Shown here: in pieces, positions 25,276 through 33,423 of the stretch
How the letters are laid out: each line of letters begins with the position of its first letter
Numbering within the stretch: position 1 is the first letter of the stretch
Assembly (NCBI GenBank): GCA_964479695.1
Contig: CAYZSO010000033.1
Span: forward strand, 1 to 34,208
Reading direction: 5' to 3'
Length of the DNA stretch: 34,208 nucleotides
Source of the DNA: JAAYZH01 sp964479695
Lineage (GTDB): Bacteria; Bacillota; Clostridia; Saccharofermentanales; Fastidiosipilaceae
Translations under genes and position numbers: made by a program
The notes under the pieces: model-generated
Told to the model about the DNA's origin: nothing
The model's database searches: none
Seen by the model: only the letters and a program-made list of their open reading frames with translations

Positions 25276-26478
25276 ATGATTCCAAGAAAAGAATATATAA
25301 ACTGGCTCAACGATTGGCGTGAAGAGCAAGTAATCAAAGTCGTGACCGGCGTCAGACGTTGCGGGAAATCGACACTTTTCAAGCTGTATATTGATGATCT
25401 CAAACAGAAAGGTGTATCTGATGAACAAATTGTCTCCGTCAATCTGGAAGATATCGAATACGATCACCTCTTGACCTACCGAGCTCTCTACGATTACATC
25501 AAGGACAAATTAGTTGACGGAAAATATACCTACGTATTCATTGATGAGGTGCAGCAATGTGAGAGTTTTGAGAGAGCTGTGGATAGCTTGTTTATCCGAG
25601 AAAATGTGGATCTCTATATCACTGGTTCAAATGCGTCTCTTCTTTCAGGCGAGTTGGCGACGCTCTTAACCGGAAGATATGTTGAAATACAAATGTTGCC
25701 GCTATCTTTTGCAGAATACTATTCTGCGGTAAGTGTTGAAGGTCGTAATCGGAACCAAATCTTCGATGATTACCTCACCTATGGTTCTTTTCCTTACGTC
25801 GCGACGCTTCGCAAAGAGCGCCCAATCGTCTCTACGTATCTTGATGGGATCTATAACACAATTCTGGTGAAGGATGTGGCCACCCGCGAAAATATCAACG
25901 ATATTTCCGTATTGGAAAGTATTACAAAATTTCTCTGCAGCAGCATTGGTAGCCCAATCTCGGCGAAGAAAATCAGTGATTCGTTAAACTCCGCCGGCCG
26001 GAAAATTTCTTCCGGAACTGTCGATCAATACTTACGAGCCTTATGTGATAGCTTCGTCTTTTACAAATGTGACCGCTACGATATCAAAGGTAAACAATTC
26101 CTCAAAACACTAGGAAAATACTACATTGTTGACACTGGCCTTCGCAATCTTTTGGCCGTAAATTCCGAATCGGATTTGGGTCATCTCTTGGAAAATGTTG
26201 TTTATCTAGAGTTACTGCGTCGCGGGAAAAAGGTAAACGTCGGCAAAATCGCTGAACGTGAGGTTGATTTTGTGACCTCAGGTCCCGAGGGTGTCGCTTA
26301 CTATCAAGTTTCCGCCACCACACTTGATGAAAATACCTTACAACGGGAGCTTGAACCGTTACAGAGAATTACTGATCATTACCCAAAATTCTTACTAACC
26401 CTAGATGAAATCTCAGCGACTGCGAATTATTCAGGAATTCAAAAAATCAACTTGCTCGATTGGTTGCTGGACAAGTAA
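25276..26478 (+). CDS. AAA_14/DUF4143 ATPase
   Basis: 400-aa P-loop ATPase of the family with an N-terminal AAA_14 domain and C-terminal DUF4143 domain. Walker A is VVTGVRRCGKSTLF (residues 23-36), Walker B is YVFIDEVQQC near residue 90, and the sensor-like LYITGSNASLLSGEL and the RYVEIQMLPLSFAEYY segment follow. The C-terminal nuclease-like DUF4143 part has EREVDFVTS and YYQVSA. These ATPases are common and often multicopy in gut anaerobes, but their function is not established. AGGAGG lies 10 bases before the ATG, and TATAAC upstream may be a -10 box. The gene stands alone and ends at a strong terminator. A relic of a second member lies at 32192. Confidence 0.9.
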   Translation: MIPRKEYINWLNDWREEQVIKVVTGVRRCGKSTLFKLYIDDLKQKGVSDEQIVSVNLEDIEYDHLLTYRALYDYIKDKLVDGKYTYVFIDEVQQCESFERAVDSLFIRENVDLYITGSNASLLSGELATLLTGRYVEIQMLPLSFAEYYSAVSVEGRNRNQIFDDYLTYGSFPYVATLRKERPIVSTYLDGIYNTILVKDVATRENINDISVLESITKFLCSSIGSPISAKKISDSLNSAGRKISSGTVDQYLRALCDSFVFYKCDRYDIKGKQFLKTLGKYYIVDTGLRNLLAVNSESDLGHLLENVVYLELLRRGKKVNVGKIAEREVDFVTSGPEGVAYYQVSATTLDENTLQRELEPLQRITDHYPKFLLTLDEISATANYSGIQKINLLDWLLDK

Positions 26479-26520
26479 CTATCCCTTGGTTTCGAGCCAA
26501 GGAGAAACTTCTCCAGACAC

Positions 26521-26553
26521 CAGAAAAGCCCCGTAGAGCTCGGGGCTTTTCTG
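26521..26553. terminator. Strong bidirectional terminator
   Basis: Perfect 13-bp arms CAGAAAAGCCCCG and CGGGGCTTTTCTG around a 7-base loop, with T-runs on both strands. It lies between the convergent ATPase and sugar permease genes and should serve both. Confidence 0.92.
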
Positions 26554-26566
26554 TATTCTTATGTAA

Positions 26567-26586
26567 GCAGAATTCGTAAATTCTGC
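26567..26586. repeat. Short hairpin GCAGAATT-CGTA-AATTCTGC
   Basis: Perfect 8-bp arms just downstream of the bidirectional terminator. It is followed by a 9-base CTCAACGTG-type repeat at about 26607-26646. No T-tract is present. Confidence 0.5.
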
Positions 26587-26687
26587 TCGGGGGCTTGATT
26601 CGTGGTGCTCAACCTGATCAACGTGCTCAACGTACTCAACGTGTTCAAATTATTTCATTCGAATCATTCGCACCAATTAATAACATT

Positions 26688-27941
26688 CTACTTGCGGCGG
26701 CTCCGAATGTCAAATGCAACCGCCAAGGTGAAAATCAAGCCGCGGACAATGTACTGGTATGACACGTCGATCTGCATCAGGTTCATGCCATTCGTAAGGC
26801 TCATGATCACGAGCGCGCCGATAATCGTGTTCGTAACACGCCCGACACCGCCCGACACCGCGACACCACCAATGTAAGAAGAAGCAATCGCATCCATTTC
26901 GAAGCCGAGGCCGGCCGTCGGGGTCGCGGAACGCATGCGCGAGGTATAGAGAATACCGGCAAGAGCCGCCATCATACTCATAGACATGAACACCAGAAGC
27001 GTGATCTTCTTGACATTCACGCCTGAGAGTTCCGCCGCTTCCTGGTTGCCGCCCACACCGTAGATGTAGCGGCCGGTTTTGGTTTTGTTCAAGACGAAAT
27101 TGTAAATGGCCAGCACCACACCCACGATGAGCAAAGTCCAGGGCACACCACGTTCATTGGCCAGAAGCCAGAACACTGCTCCGATCACAACCGCAAAAAC
27201 AACCTGCTTCGCAACAAAAGCCGGCGTCGACGAAACTTCGAAATTGTACTTAAGTTTACTGCGCCGCTGGCTAACCGCAGACCAAACCATGGCAATAATC
27301 AGGGCGGCAGCGATCAGCAAGGCAGTGATATTGAGGTCCCCACTTCCAATGTTGGGAATAAACCCATTCGACAAAGCAATAAAGCCCGCATTCTTCTCCG
27401 GAATAATAATCGTACCCGTGCTCTGCAGCGTCAGCGTCAACATCCCGCGGAAAATAAACATACCCGCCAACGTGGTAACAAAAGCCGGCACCCCAACATA
27501 CGCCACCATCACCCCGTAATAAACGCCAATCGCCAAGCCCACAAGCAACACAAGCGGAATCACAAGCCACTCCGAGAGCCCATAGCGCGCCATCAGAATC
27601 GCGGCAATCGCACCCGTAAAACCGGCAACGAATCCAACCGACAAATCAATGTGCTTAATAATCAAGACCAAGGTCATGCCAATCGCGAGGATAGCCACAT
27701 ATCCCGTCTGATTAATCAAGTTCGTCAAGTTGCGGGCGGTGAGGAAATTACCTTTCGTCGTAATTGTGAAGAAAATAAAAATCACAACCAAGGCAAGGTA
27801 CATCACATAATCGCGCGCATTCCCCTTCAAGAACGTCACAATTTTGCTCGCCGGCGGCCCCTTGTCCGGCTCCGGTTCATCCGCATATTTATGCTGCGGG
27901 GGCAGATCTTTCATGAGGATTTTCTTCTCGTCTTTTTCCAT
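26688..27941 (-). CDS. gguB: Monosaccharide ABC transporter permease (GguB/XylH/MmsB type)
   Basis: 417-aa permease of the CUT2 family with about ten transmembrane helices. After a hydrophilic N-terminus, the first is YVMYLALVVIFIFFTITTKG. The conserved GYVAILAIGMTLVLIIKHIDLSVG and VGVPAFVTTLAGMFIFRGMLTLT follow, and the C-terminal RVTNTIIGALVIMSLTNGMNLMQI is typical. AGGAG precedes the ATG. It pairs with the ATPase and ChvE-like protein encoded upstream, and its length and sequence fit the three-gene multiple-monosaccharide set rather than the ribose set. Symbol is by family resemblance. Confidence 0.9.
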   Translation of the reverse strand: MEKDEKKILMKDLPPQHKYADEPEPDKGPPASKIVTFLKGNARDYVMYLALVVIFIFFTITTKGNFLTARNLTNLINQTGYVAILAIGMTLVLIIKHIDLSVGFVAGFTGAIAAILMARYGLSEWLVIPLVLLVGLAIGVYYGVMVAYVGVPAFVTTLAGMFIFRGMLTLTLQSTGTIIIPEKNAGFIALSNGFIPNIGSGDLNITALLIAAALIIAMVWSAVSQRRSKLKYNFEVSSTPAFVAKQVVFAVVIGAVFWLLANERGVPWTLLIVGVVLAIYNFVLNKTKTGRYIYGVGGNQEAAELSGVNVKKITLLVFMSMSMMAALAGILYTSRMRSATPTAGLGFEMDAIASSYIGGVAVSGGVGRVTNTIIGALVIMSLTNGMNLMQIDVSYQYIVRGLIFTLAVAFDIRSRRK

Positions 27942-28064
27942 AAGAATTTGCTCCTATAAGTCTATTCCCTTGAGTCTTTTGGTGAGTCATTTAGGTCTCT
28001 CTCGGCCAAAGCCGCACATTTCTCACATCATCTAATTTCTCATTTTTCGACTCTAGCCTGCCCT

Positions 28065-29591
28065 TTAGTAACGGGTTGCCAGTTCCATGACCTTCACATC
28101 CGTCGCCTCTTCGCGGGACAATTCACCCGCCATCCGACCGGCCGACATCACATAAATACGGTCACAGAGGTTCAGGATCTCCGGCAATTCCGAAGAGATC
28201 AAAACAACGCTCTTCCCTTCGCTCGCCAGACGGTAAATCAGTTGGTAAATTTCATATTTCGCACCGACATCAATGCCTCGGGTCGGTTCATCCAGAATCA
28301 GAATTTCAGGTTCGGCAAACATCCATTTACCAATAACCACCTTCTGCTGATTGCCGCCCGACAAATTCAGAACCTTTTGCTCAATCGAAGGGGCTTTGAT
28401 ACCGATCGAGTCCGAAAGTTCCTGCATGACGCGGATTTCTTTGTCTTCATTAAGAGAGATGCCTTCTTTAAGTTCATCTAAGTTGGCCAAAGACATATTA
28501 TATTTAATGTCTTGAATAAGGATCAAACCATTGCCTTTGCGATCCTCCGTCAGGTAAGCCAGGCCATGTTCAATCGCCTTCCTTGTGTTAGTCAGTTTGA
28601 CCTCCACCCCGTCCACTTTCACTTCGCCAGACAGCAAGCGGTAGTCTGGCGTATTGCCAAACAAACTCAGCGCCAGTTCCGTCCGCCCCGCGCCCATCAA
28701 GCCCGCAATCCCAACCACTTCGCCTTGACGAACATGAAACGAGATGTCCCGCAAAATAATCCGCCCGGTCGAAGGCTGCTCCGCGGTCCAATTCGACACT
28801 TCCAGAACATCCTTGCCTATTTGCGGCTTTGGCCTCGGTGGATATATATTCTTGATTTCACGACCCACCATCAGCTGGATCATCTGCGAAATCGTCACAG
28901 GCTCCACGTCCTGATCGAACGAGCGAATCGTGTGGCCATCGCGCAAAATCGTGATGGAATCCGCAATCTCCATAACTTCCTTCAGTTTGTGGGAAATCAT
29001 GATGAGCGTAACCCCTTGCTCCTTCAGCTGCGTCATCAGCTTCAGCAGGTGCTCAGAATCCGTGTCATTCAGCGCCGCCGTCGGTTCATCCAGAATCAAG
29101 AGGCGCGCGTCCTTGCTGAGAGCCTTCGCAATTTCAACCAATTGCTGCTGTCCAACACCCAAGAACTTAATCTTCGTCTCAGGATTGATGCTGAGCCCGA
29201 CTTTGGCCAAAACCGCCTCCGCCTTCTGCCTCGTTAAGTTCCAATCGATCAATCCCCGCTGGTTTAGAACTTCATTCCCGAAATAAATATTCTCATACAC
29301 CGACAGCTCGGGAATCAGGGCTAACTCCTGATAAATGATGCCGATGCCTGCATTCTCCGAATCGTTGACCCGGTAAAATTTCTTCACTTCTCCATCGTAA
29401 ACAATGTCGCCTGTATAACTGCCGTAAGGGTGAACCCCGGACAGCACTTTCATCAAAGTGGATTTACCGGCACCATTCTCCCCGACCAAGCAGTGGATCT
29501 CGCCTTCACGAACTTGGAAATTCACCTCATCCAGGGCCTTGACCCCGGGGAATTCCTTCGTGATCTGCCGCATTTCCAGGATTGTCTTCAT
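28065..29591 (-). CDS. gguA: Monosaccharide ABC transporter ATP-binding protein (GguA/XylG/MmsA type)
   Basis: 508-aa protein with two fused ABC domains that powers sugar uptake. Domain one has Walker A GENGAGKST and Walker B RLLILDEPTAALN. Domain two has the degenerate Walker A GLMGAGRTE, the signature LSGGNQQKVVIGKW and ILILDEPTRGIDVG. A degenerate second Walker A is usual for CUT2 ATPases. A GAGGAAGAG precedes the ATG. It is preceded by a spacer with tandem repeats and followed by the permease gene after 123 bases. Confidence 0.93.
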   Translation of the reverse strand: MKTILEMRQITKEFPGVKALDEVNFQVREGEIHCLVGENGAGKSTLMKVLSGVHPYGSYTGDIVYDGEVKKFYRVNDSENAGIGIIYQELALIPELSVYENIYFGNEVLNQRGLIDWNLTRQKAEAVLAKVGLSINPETKIKFLGVGQQQLVEIAKALSKDARLLILDEPTAALNDTDSEHLLKLMTQLKEQGVTLIMISHKLKEVMEIADSITILRDGHTIRSFDQDVEPVTISQMIQLMVGREIKNIYPPRPKPQIGKDVLEVSNWTAEQPSTGRIILRDISFHVRQGEVVGIAGLMGAGRTELALSLFGNTPDYRLLSGEVKVDGVEVKLTNTRKAIEHGLAYLTEDRKGNGLILIQDIKYNMSLANLDELKEGISLNEDKEIRVMQELSDSIGIKAPSIEQKVLNLSGGNQQKVVIGKWMFAEPEILILDEPTRGIDVGAKYEIYQLIYRLASEGKSVVLISSELPEILNLCDRIYVMSAGRMAGELSREEATDVKVMELATRY

Positions 29592-29612
29592 ACTCTTCCT
29601 CGTGTCCGGCTT

Positions 29613-29702
29613 CTTGAATCTTGAATCTTGAATTTCGAATCTTGAATCTTGAATGAGCTTGTTGAATCTTGAATGAGCTTGTTGAATCTTGAATTTCGAA
29701 TG
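29613..29702. repeat. GAATCTT-type tandem repeats
   Basis: Repeats of TTGAATC, TTGAATTTCGAA and GAATGAGCTTGTT fill about 90 bases between the ATPase and substrate-binding protein genes of the ChvE-type operon. Two 20-base units of GAATGAGCTTGTTGAATCTT occur in tandem. Confidence 0.85.
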
Positions 29703-29752
29703 AGAGGCGGCATTGTCCTCCTGACGCTGCCGCCCCAGTTTCTACTTAACCT

Positions 29753-29820
29753 CAGCTCACGGCTCGCGCGAACTCATGCAGCTCGCTGCTCGAGCGAACT
29801 GAAGTCAGCTCACGCAAACT
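29753..29820. repeat. 26-27-bp imperfect repeat, about 2.5 units
   Basis: CAGCTCACGGCTCGCGCGAACT, then CAGCTCGCTGCTCGAGCGAACT-like, then CAGCTCACGCAAACT. Located in the same intra-operon spacer as the GAATCTT repeats, next to the stop of the substrate-binding protein gene. Confidence 0.7.
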
Positions 29821-29840
29821 TAGCCCGCGCAGTGCTCACA

Positions 29841-31055
29841 CTAATTCAGACCGGTGAACTGACTTGCCTGATAGTAGCCAGAATCGATCAAAGCCGACTT
29901 CACATTGTCCTTCGTCACCACAACGACTGGAGTCTGTTTCGACGGGACCATCTTCACCTGATTATCATACTCAGCATCAGTCGCAGGAGTTTTGCCACCA
30001 AGAACATCTACCGCCATCTGGACCGAATCAGCAGCCAAAGTTCTCGTATCTTTGAACACCGTCATCGACTGCTTGCCATCAATAATGTACTGGACAGAAG
30101 CAATTTCAGCATCCTGGCCGGTAACGTGATATTTCGTGACCGCCGGATCCGCAGCAAAAACATCCGCGATCGAACGTGCCGTACCATCATTCGGTGCCAA
30201 AATAAAGACTTCGCCCTTATCCGCATCACTGGCCTCAGTCAAGTTCGCCTCAGCCTTACCCTTCGCTACGGAGAAGTCCCAATCCGTTGTAATCTGGCCG
30301 ATAATTGTGGCCTGCTCTTCACGAGTCAGATCCTTCTTCTCAATGAATCTCTGCGCTTCCGTAGAATTCTTAATTGCAAAAGTTCCGTCCGCAATCAGTG
30401 GCTGTAAAATGTTCCAGGCACCCTGGAAGAACAAGAAAGCATTGTTATCCGTCGCAGCACCGGCGTACAGGTAAAGCGGAAGATCCTTGCCCTTACCCTC
30501 AGCCTGCTGTGCCAAATACGTTCCCATCGCTTCACCAACGGAGATTGAGTCAAAAGTGACATAGTAATCCACCGCGGCAGTTCCGGTAATCAGACGGTCA
30601 TAGGCAATGACGGTCACACCGGCGTCTTTCGCATCCTGTACCGTTCCGGCAGCACCGGCGGCATCATGCGCGCAAATGATCAAAACCTTGATCCCCTGAG
30701 AAATCAAGCTCTCAACATTCGTCTTCTCAGTAGCAGAGCTACCCTGGCTGAACAAAACCTGATTCGTAAATCCGGCATCTCCCAGTATCTTCTCAAACTG
30801 AGTCTGATCCTGAATCCAACGCGGCTCATCACGTGTCGGAAGCACAATTCCTACCTGGACACCGGAAGCCTGCGGTTCGGTAGTCCCGGCAACAGTCGTC
30901 GGTGCTTCCGTCGGTGGGGCAGTCGAGCCACCATCAGCAGTCGTCTCCGGAGTACTCGGCGCAGTTGTGTTGCTAGTGTTGTTGCACGAGCTGAGCACTA
31001 AGGTCAGTGGCAAAGCAACAGCCAGCAACAAGGCAATAAGATTCCTCTTCTTCAT
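29841..31055 (-). CDS. chvE: Monosaccharide ABC transporter substrate-binding lipoprotein (ChvE type)
   Basis: 404-aa periplasmic-binding-protein-like (Peripla_BP_4) lipoprotein with signal MKKRNLIALLLAVALPLTLVL and lipobox LSSC (Cys24), then a Thr/Pro/Ala linker of about 45 residues. The binding domain shows the ChvE-like features VGIVLPTRDEPRWIQD, VIAYDRLITGT, YVTFDSISVG, APNDGTARSI, VTGQDAE and MTVFKDTRTLA. ChvE proteins bind several aldoses, so the sugar here is probably arabinose, xylose, galactose or glucose. The frame opens at TTG 31121, but ATG 31055 is chosen because GGAGG lies 5 bases before it and the signal peptide starts there. It is the first gene of the operon. No regulator gene is adjacent. 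Confidence 0.92.
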   Translation of the reverse strand: MKKRNLIALLLAVALPLTLVLSSCNNTSNTTAPSTPETTADGGSTAPPTEAPTTVAGTTEPQASGVQVGIVLPTRDEPRWIQDQTQFEKILGDAGFTNQVLFSQGSSATEKTNVESLISQGIKVLIICAHDAAGAAGTVQDAKDAGVTVIAYDRLITGTAAVDYYVTFDSISVGEAMGTYLAQQAEGKGKDLPLYLYAGAATDNNAFLFFQGAWNILQPLIADGTFAIKNSTEAQRFIEKKDLTREEQATIIGQITTDWDFSVAKGKAEANLTEASDADKGEVFILAPNDGTARSIADVFAADPAVTKYHVTGQDAEIASVQYIIDGKQSMTVFKDTRTLAADSVQMAVDVLGGKTPATDAEYDNQVKMVPSKQTPVVVVTKDNVKSALIDSGYYQASQFTGLN

Positions 31056-31288
31056 GGAAACCTCCATTCCTAGGATGACAAGTCTGTGGCCAAAGCCCCC
31101 GTCAACTACGAAGCTGCCCAAACCACACTTCTCTTGTCAAGGCAAACGTACTAGGTTCATATTATCATTTATATGGTAATTAGTCACCAGTAACTTCAAT
31201 TTACAAATATTAAATTTGTTGATTTCACCAAGTTCGGTTTGCTTATCCTTCACTTCTCGCAATTCTCTTGTCGCTTCTGCTAAAGCCC

Positions 31289-31338
31289 CCTGCTTTCACT
31301 ACATAAGTTTATTTTTAAACTGATGTAGTGAAAGCAGG
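31289..31338. repeat. Palindromic repeat copy 4
   Basis: 23-bp arms starting CCTGCTTTCACTACATAAG with one mismatch and a TTTT loop. The outer nine bases (CCTGCTTTC and GAAAGCAGG) differ from all other copies but still pair with each other. Confidence 0.85.
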
Positions 31339-31340
31339 CG

Positions 31341-31424
31341 GCGAAACCGTTGTGGCAAAACCGTTGTGGCGAAACCGCCGTGATGAAACCGTCGTGGCGA
31401 AATCGTCGTAGCAAAATCGCGAGG
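31341..31424. repeat. 14-bp tandem repeat, six units
   Basis: Units of GCGAAACCGTTGTG with changes, starting directly after palindromic repeat copy 4. The core AAA(C/T)CG is kept in every unit. Confidence 0.85.
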
Positions 31425-31500
31425 TGAGTTTGTGCGCAGGATGTGTGCGGAGTTGAGGTGGCGGTATAAGGTGGCGGAGCGGTATTGGCGGCGTATTTCG

Positions 31501-31920
31501 ACTACATAAGTTTATTTTTAAACATATGTAGTGCGTTCTTGTTGGCGGAGTGGTTTAGGCGACGTATTCTTCCTGAATTTGTTCTGCGGAAATTATAGGA
31601 ATTATTATGCGATTTCCAAGTTGGTCCGGATCGAGAAACTTGCGACATCGGATTGACAGACACAGCACTTTCAAAGGTATTTTCGCGTTGGCTCTATGCT
31701 TATTGCAGACCATGTAGCTGCCAAGGTCAGGATTCATTCAATAATTTCCGTCTTCAGGTCAGTAATCATTCATCTGGCTGTAAAAAAATGTCAAGATCAT
31801 CTCTGGAAAATATTGTTGTCGCAAAGATCCGGATCCGAACCAGGATGGAAAAGCTTTTTAACTTAATTGGTCCTAGTCGGCGTAAAAGCAGAGGCCGCGA
31901 CAAAATAATTTTGAAATTTC
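31501..31920 (+). repeat. Diverged non-coding element, copy B (includes palindromic repeat copy 5)
   Basis: Begins with palindromic repeat copy 5 (31501-31532, 14-bp arms, one mismatch, TTTT loop). It aligns to the reverse complement of 22125-22541 over its whole length with many substitutions and small indels. Inverted repeats at 31612-31646 and 31815-31851 correspond to those of copy A. Two AGGTCAG...ATTCATTCA direct repeats lie between them. A 60-codon minus-strand frame across it (31555-31737) is not kept in copy A, except for RKFLDPDQLGN. Confidence 0.75.
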
Positions 31921-31961
31921 ATATGTTATGTACATTAGAGTAACCAGGATAATATGAAACC

Positions 31962-32155
31962 AAGTTGCATTTATAGCAATAAGTAGCTTATGCGTTCATT
32001 CCAAATCCTTCGAACAAAAACGAAGTCGCACTTGTAACAATAAGTAGCAACTTGCGTTCCTGCCAAGTCAGTTGGAGACAGAAAAAACTGGAAATGTATA
32101 ACGATTAGTCGTAACTGAGCGTTCGTTCTGAAATCTTTGGTTAACAATTTCCGGT
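31962..32155. repeat. Degenerate ~61-69-bp repeat, about three units
   Basis: Units beginning AAGTTGCATTTATAGCAATA, AAGTCGCACTTGTAACAATA and AAATGTATAACGATTAG. They share AATAAGTAGC and GCGTTC at matching spacing in the first two, and weaker matches in the third. Spacing and divergence do not fit CRISPR. Confidence 0.5.
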
Positions 32156-32191
32156 TACGCCGATGCATTGGTCAATGAATAATCCACCTAT

Positions 32192-32347
32192 GTGTTAGAT
32201 TTTATTTTGCAGCAAGGCCGAGGCAATGAAATCTTACCTATTGAAGTGAAGTCCGAACAGAACTTGACTTCAAAAGCTCACATAAATACAGCGAACTTTA
32301 TCAAGACAAATTTCGCTTGCGGGATCGCTTTGGAGCTGTTGTTTGGC
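32192..32347 (+). pseudogene. Relic of a DUF4143 ATPase gene, C-terminal fragment
   Basis: The frame reads VLDFILQQG, then NEILPIEVKSEQNLTSKA, the typical C-terminal nuclease-like motif of DUF4143 ATPases (VDFhhQ...hhPhEVK). After TSKA the homology seems to move to another frame (KYSELYQDKFRLR), indicating a frameshift. There is no start, no ATPase domain and no ribosome-binding site. Its sequence differs from the end of the intact ATPase at 25276, so it came from another family member. Confidence 0.7.
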
Positions 32348-32451
32348 TGACGCCGCTGACTCAGAATGGCGAGCTCAAGAAGCCGGCACAGCACATTTCG
32401 CCAACTGCGCCGACCTTCGCCAACTTCATCGGCGGCGCCGGCGGCGCCGGC

Positions 32452-33315
32452 TCAAAAAATCATCTCGTCCTTGACCAGTGCGGCTTCGTGGCGGAGCAGC
32501 GCAAGGTCGTCGTCGTTTAGGGGGTTCGCCTGAACTTCGTCGATGTGGTCCAGCATGAAGCGGAAATGGTCAATGTCCCCGGGAGGAACGAGGCTCATGG
32601 CGCCTTTGGCAAAACTATACTTCATCGCGGCAACGGCGATCGGAACATCCGGACCGGTGACGTCCAGCGGGCGGTTCCACGACTTCGGGTACGAGCGAAC
32701 TTCCCCCTCACGCCACATGCGGTGGGCAATTGACTTGATGGCGAGAAGTCCTTTGTTGGTGGCTTTGGCCAAAGCCGCCGTCTCCTCCCCCCACCCCGTG
32801 TTCAGACCTAAGGCCCAGTTCATCGGGAAGAGAAGAGTGTCAAAATCGAAGAGCCCCATCGCGCGAATGGCGGCCTTCTCGTTGTGAATCGACATGCCAA
32901 TGTAACGGATGAGCCCCTGCTCGCGCGCATCGCGGAAGGTCTCCATCGCGCCTCCGGGACCAAAAATCGTTTCCACATCCTGCTCGGTACTGATGGAGTG
33001 GAACTGGTAGACATCGAAATAGTCGGTGTGCAAATCGCGCAGCGCCTGCTCCAATTCCCGACGCGCACCGGCCGCCGTCCGCTCCGTGGTCTTGCAGGCT
33101 AGAACCACGTTCTTGCGATAAGGCTCGAGCGCGGGACCTAGCAAAGCCTGCGGATCACCATAGGAAGGCGCCACGTCGAAGTAATTCACGCCTCGGTCAA
33201 TCGCTTCACCCACATAGCGGGCGGTGGTTTCCGGCGTTTCATTCTTATGAATAATGGCCCCGTAAACTACGGGGCTGATGGAAAGGCCGGTTCGGCCGAG
33301 AATTTGATTCTTCAT
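32452..33315 (-). CDS. Aldo-keto reductase family protein
   Basis: 287-aa NAD(P)H-dependent oxidoreductase with a TIM barrel. The catalytic tetrad is visible: Asp47 in YFDVAPSYG, Tyr52, Lys75 in VVLACKT and His106 in VYQFHS. It starts LGRTGLSISPVVYGA, as in the AKR11-15-like bacterial proteins. The frame opens at TTG 33327, but ATG 33315 is chosen because GGAG precedes it. The substrate is unknown. It is transcribed in the same direction as the stress protein gene upstream, with a 23-bp tandem repeat between them. A perfect TTTGGCCAAA palindrome lies in the codons for ALAKA. Confidence 0.9.
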   Translation of the reverse strand: MKNQILGRTGLSISPVVYGAIIHKNETPETTARYVGEAIDRGVNYFDVAPSYGDPQALLGPALEPYRKNVVLACKTTERTAAGARRELEQALRDLHTDYFDVYQFHSISTEQDVETIFGPGGAMETFRDAREQGLIRYIGMSIHNEKAAIRAMGLFDFDTLLFPMNWALGLNTGWGEETAALAKATNKGLLAIKSIAHRMWREGEVRSYPKSWNRPLDVTGPDVPIAVAAMKYSFAKGAMSLVPPGDIDHFRFMLDHIDEVQANPLNDDDLALLRHEAALVKDEMIF

Positions 33316-33341
33316 TGAAAACTCCAAACTTGATGTTTTAT

Positions 33342-33410
33342 CGACGGGTCATTGGGCGCGTCATCGACGTGTCATTAGGCGCGTCATCGGCGCGTTATTG
33401 GGCGCGTCAT
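33342..33410. repeat. 23-bp tandem repeat, three units
   Basis: CGACGGGTCATTGGGCGCG followed by TCAT, and two variants, with a partial fourth unit. Located between the universal stress protein gene and the aldo-keto reductase gene. Confidence 0.85.
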
Positions 33411-33423
33411 CGGCGTCCCGAAA

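Larger units (their letters stand above)
31056..32451. other. Gene-free, repeat-dense region
   Basis: It contains the chvE upstream region, palindromic repeat copies 4 and 5, a 14-bp tandem repeat, the ~420-bp element copy B, three degenerate units with TAAGTAGC and GCGTTC motifs, and a relic of a DUF4143 ATPase gene. A GC-rich GGCGCCGGCGGCGCC sequence lies at about 32434-32450, just past the stop of the aldo-keto reductase gene. Confidence 0.7.

Noticed and set aside
28512..30407. Plus-strand frames opposite the ChvE-type operon (241 and 244 codons)
   Set aside because: Antisense shadows of conserved ATPase and binding-protein genes. The second also crosses the GAATCTT repeat spacer.
31962..32155. 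CRISPR or integron attC-like repeats
   Set aside because: Units are too degenerate, the third is barely related, and the attC core sites GTTRRRY/RYYYAAC are not found in the right arrangement.
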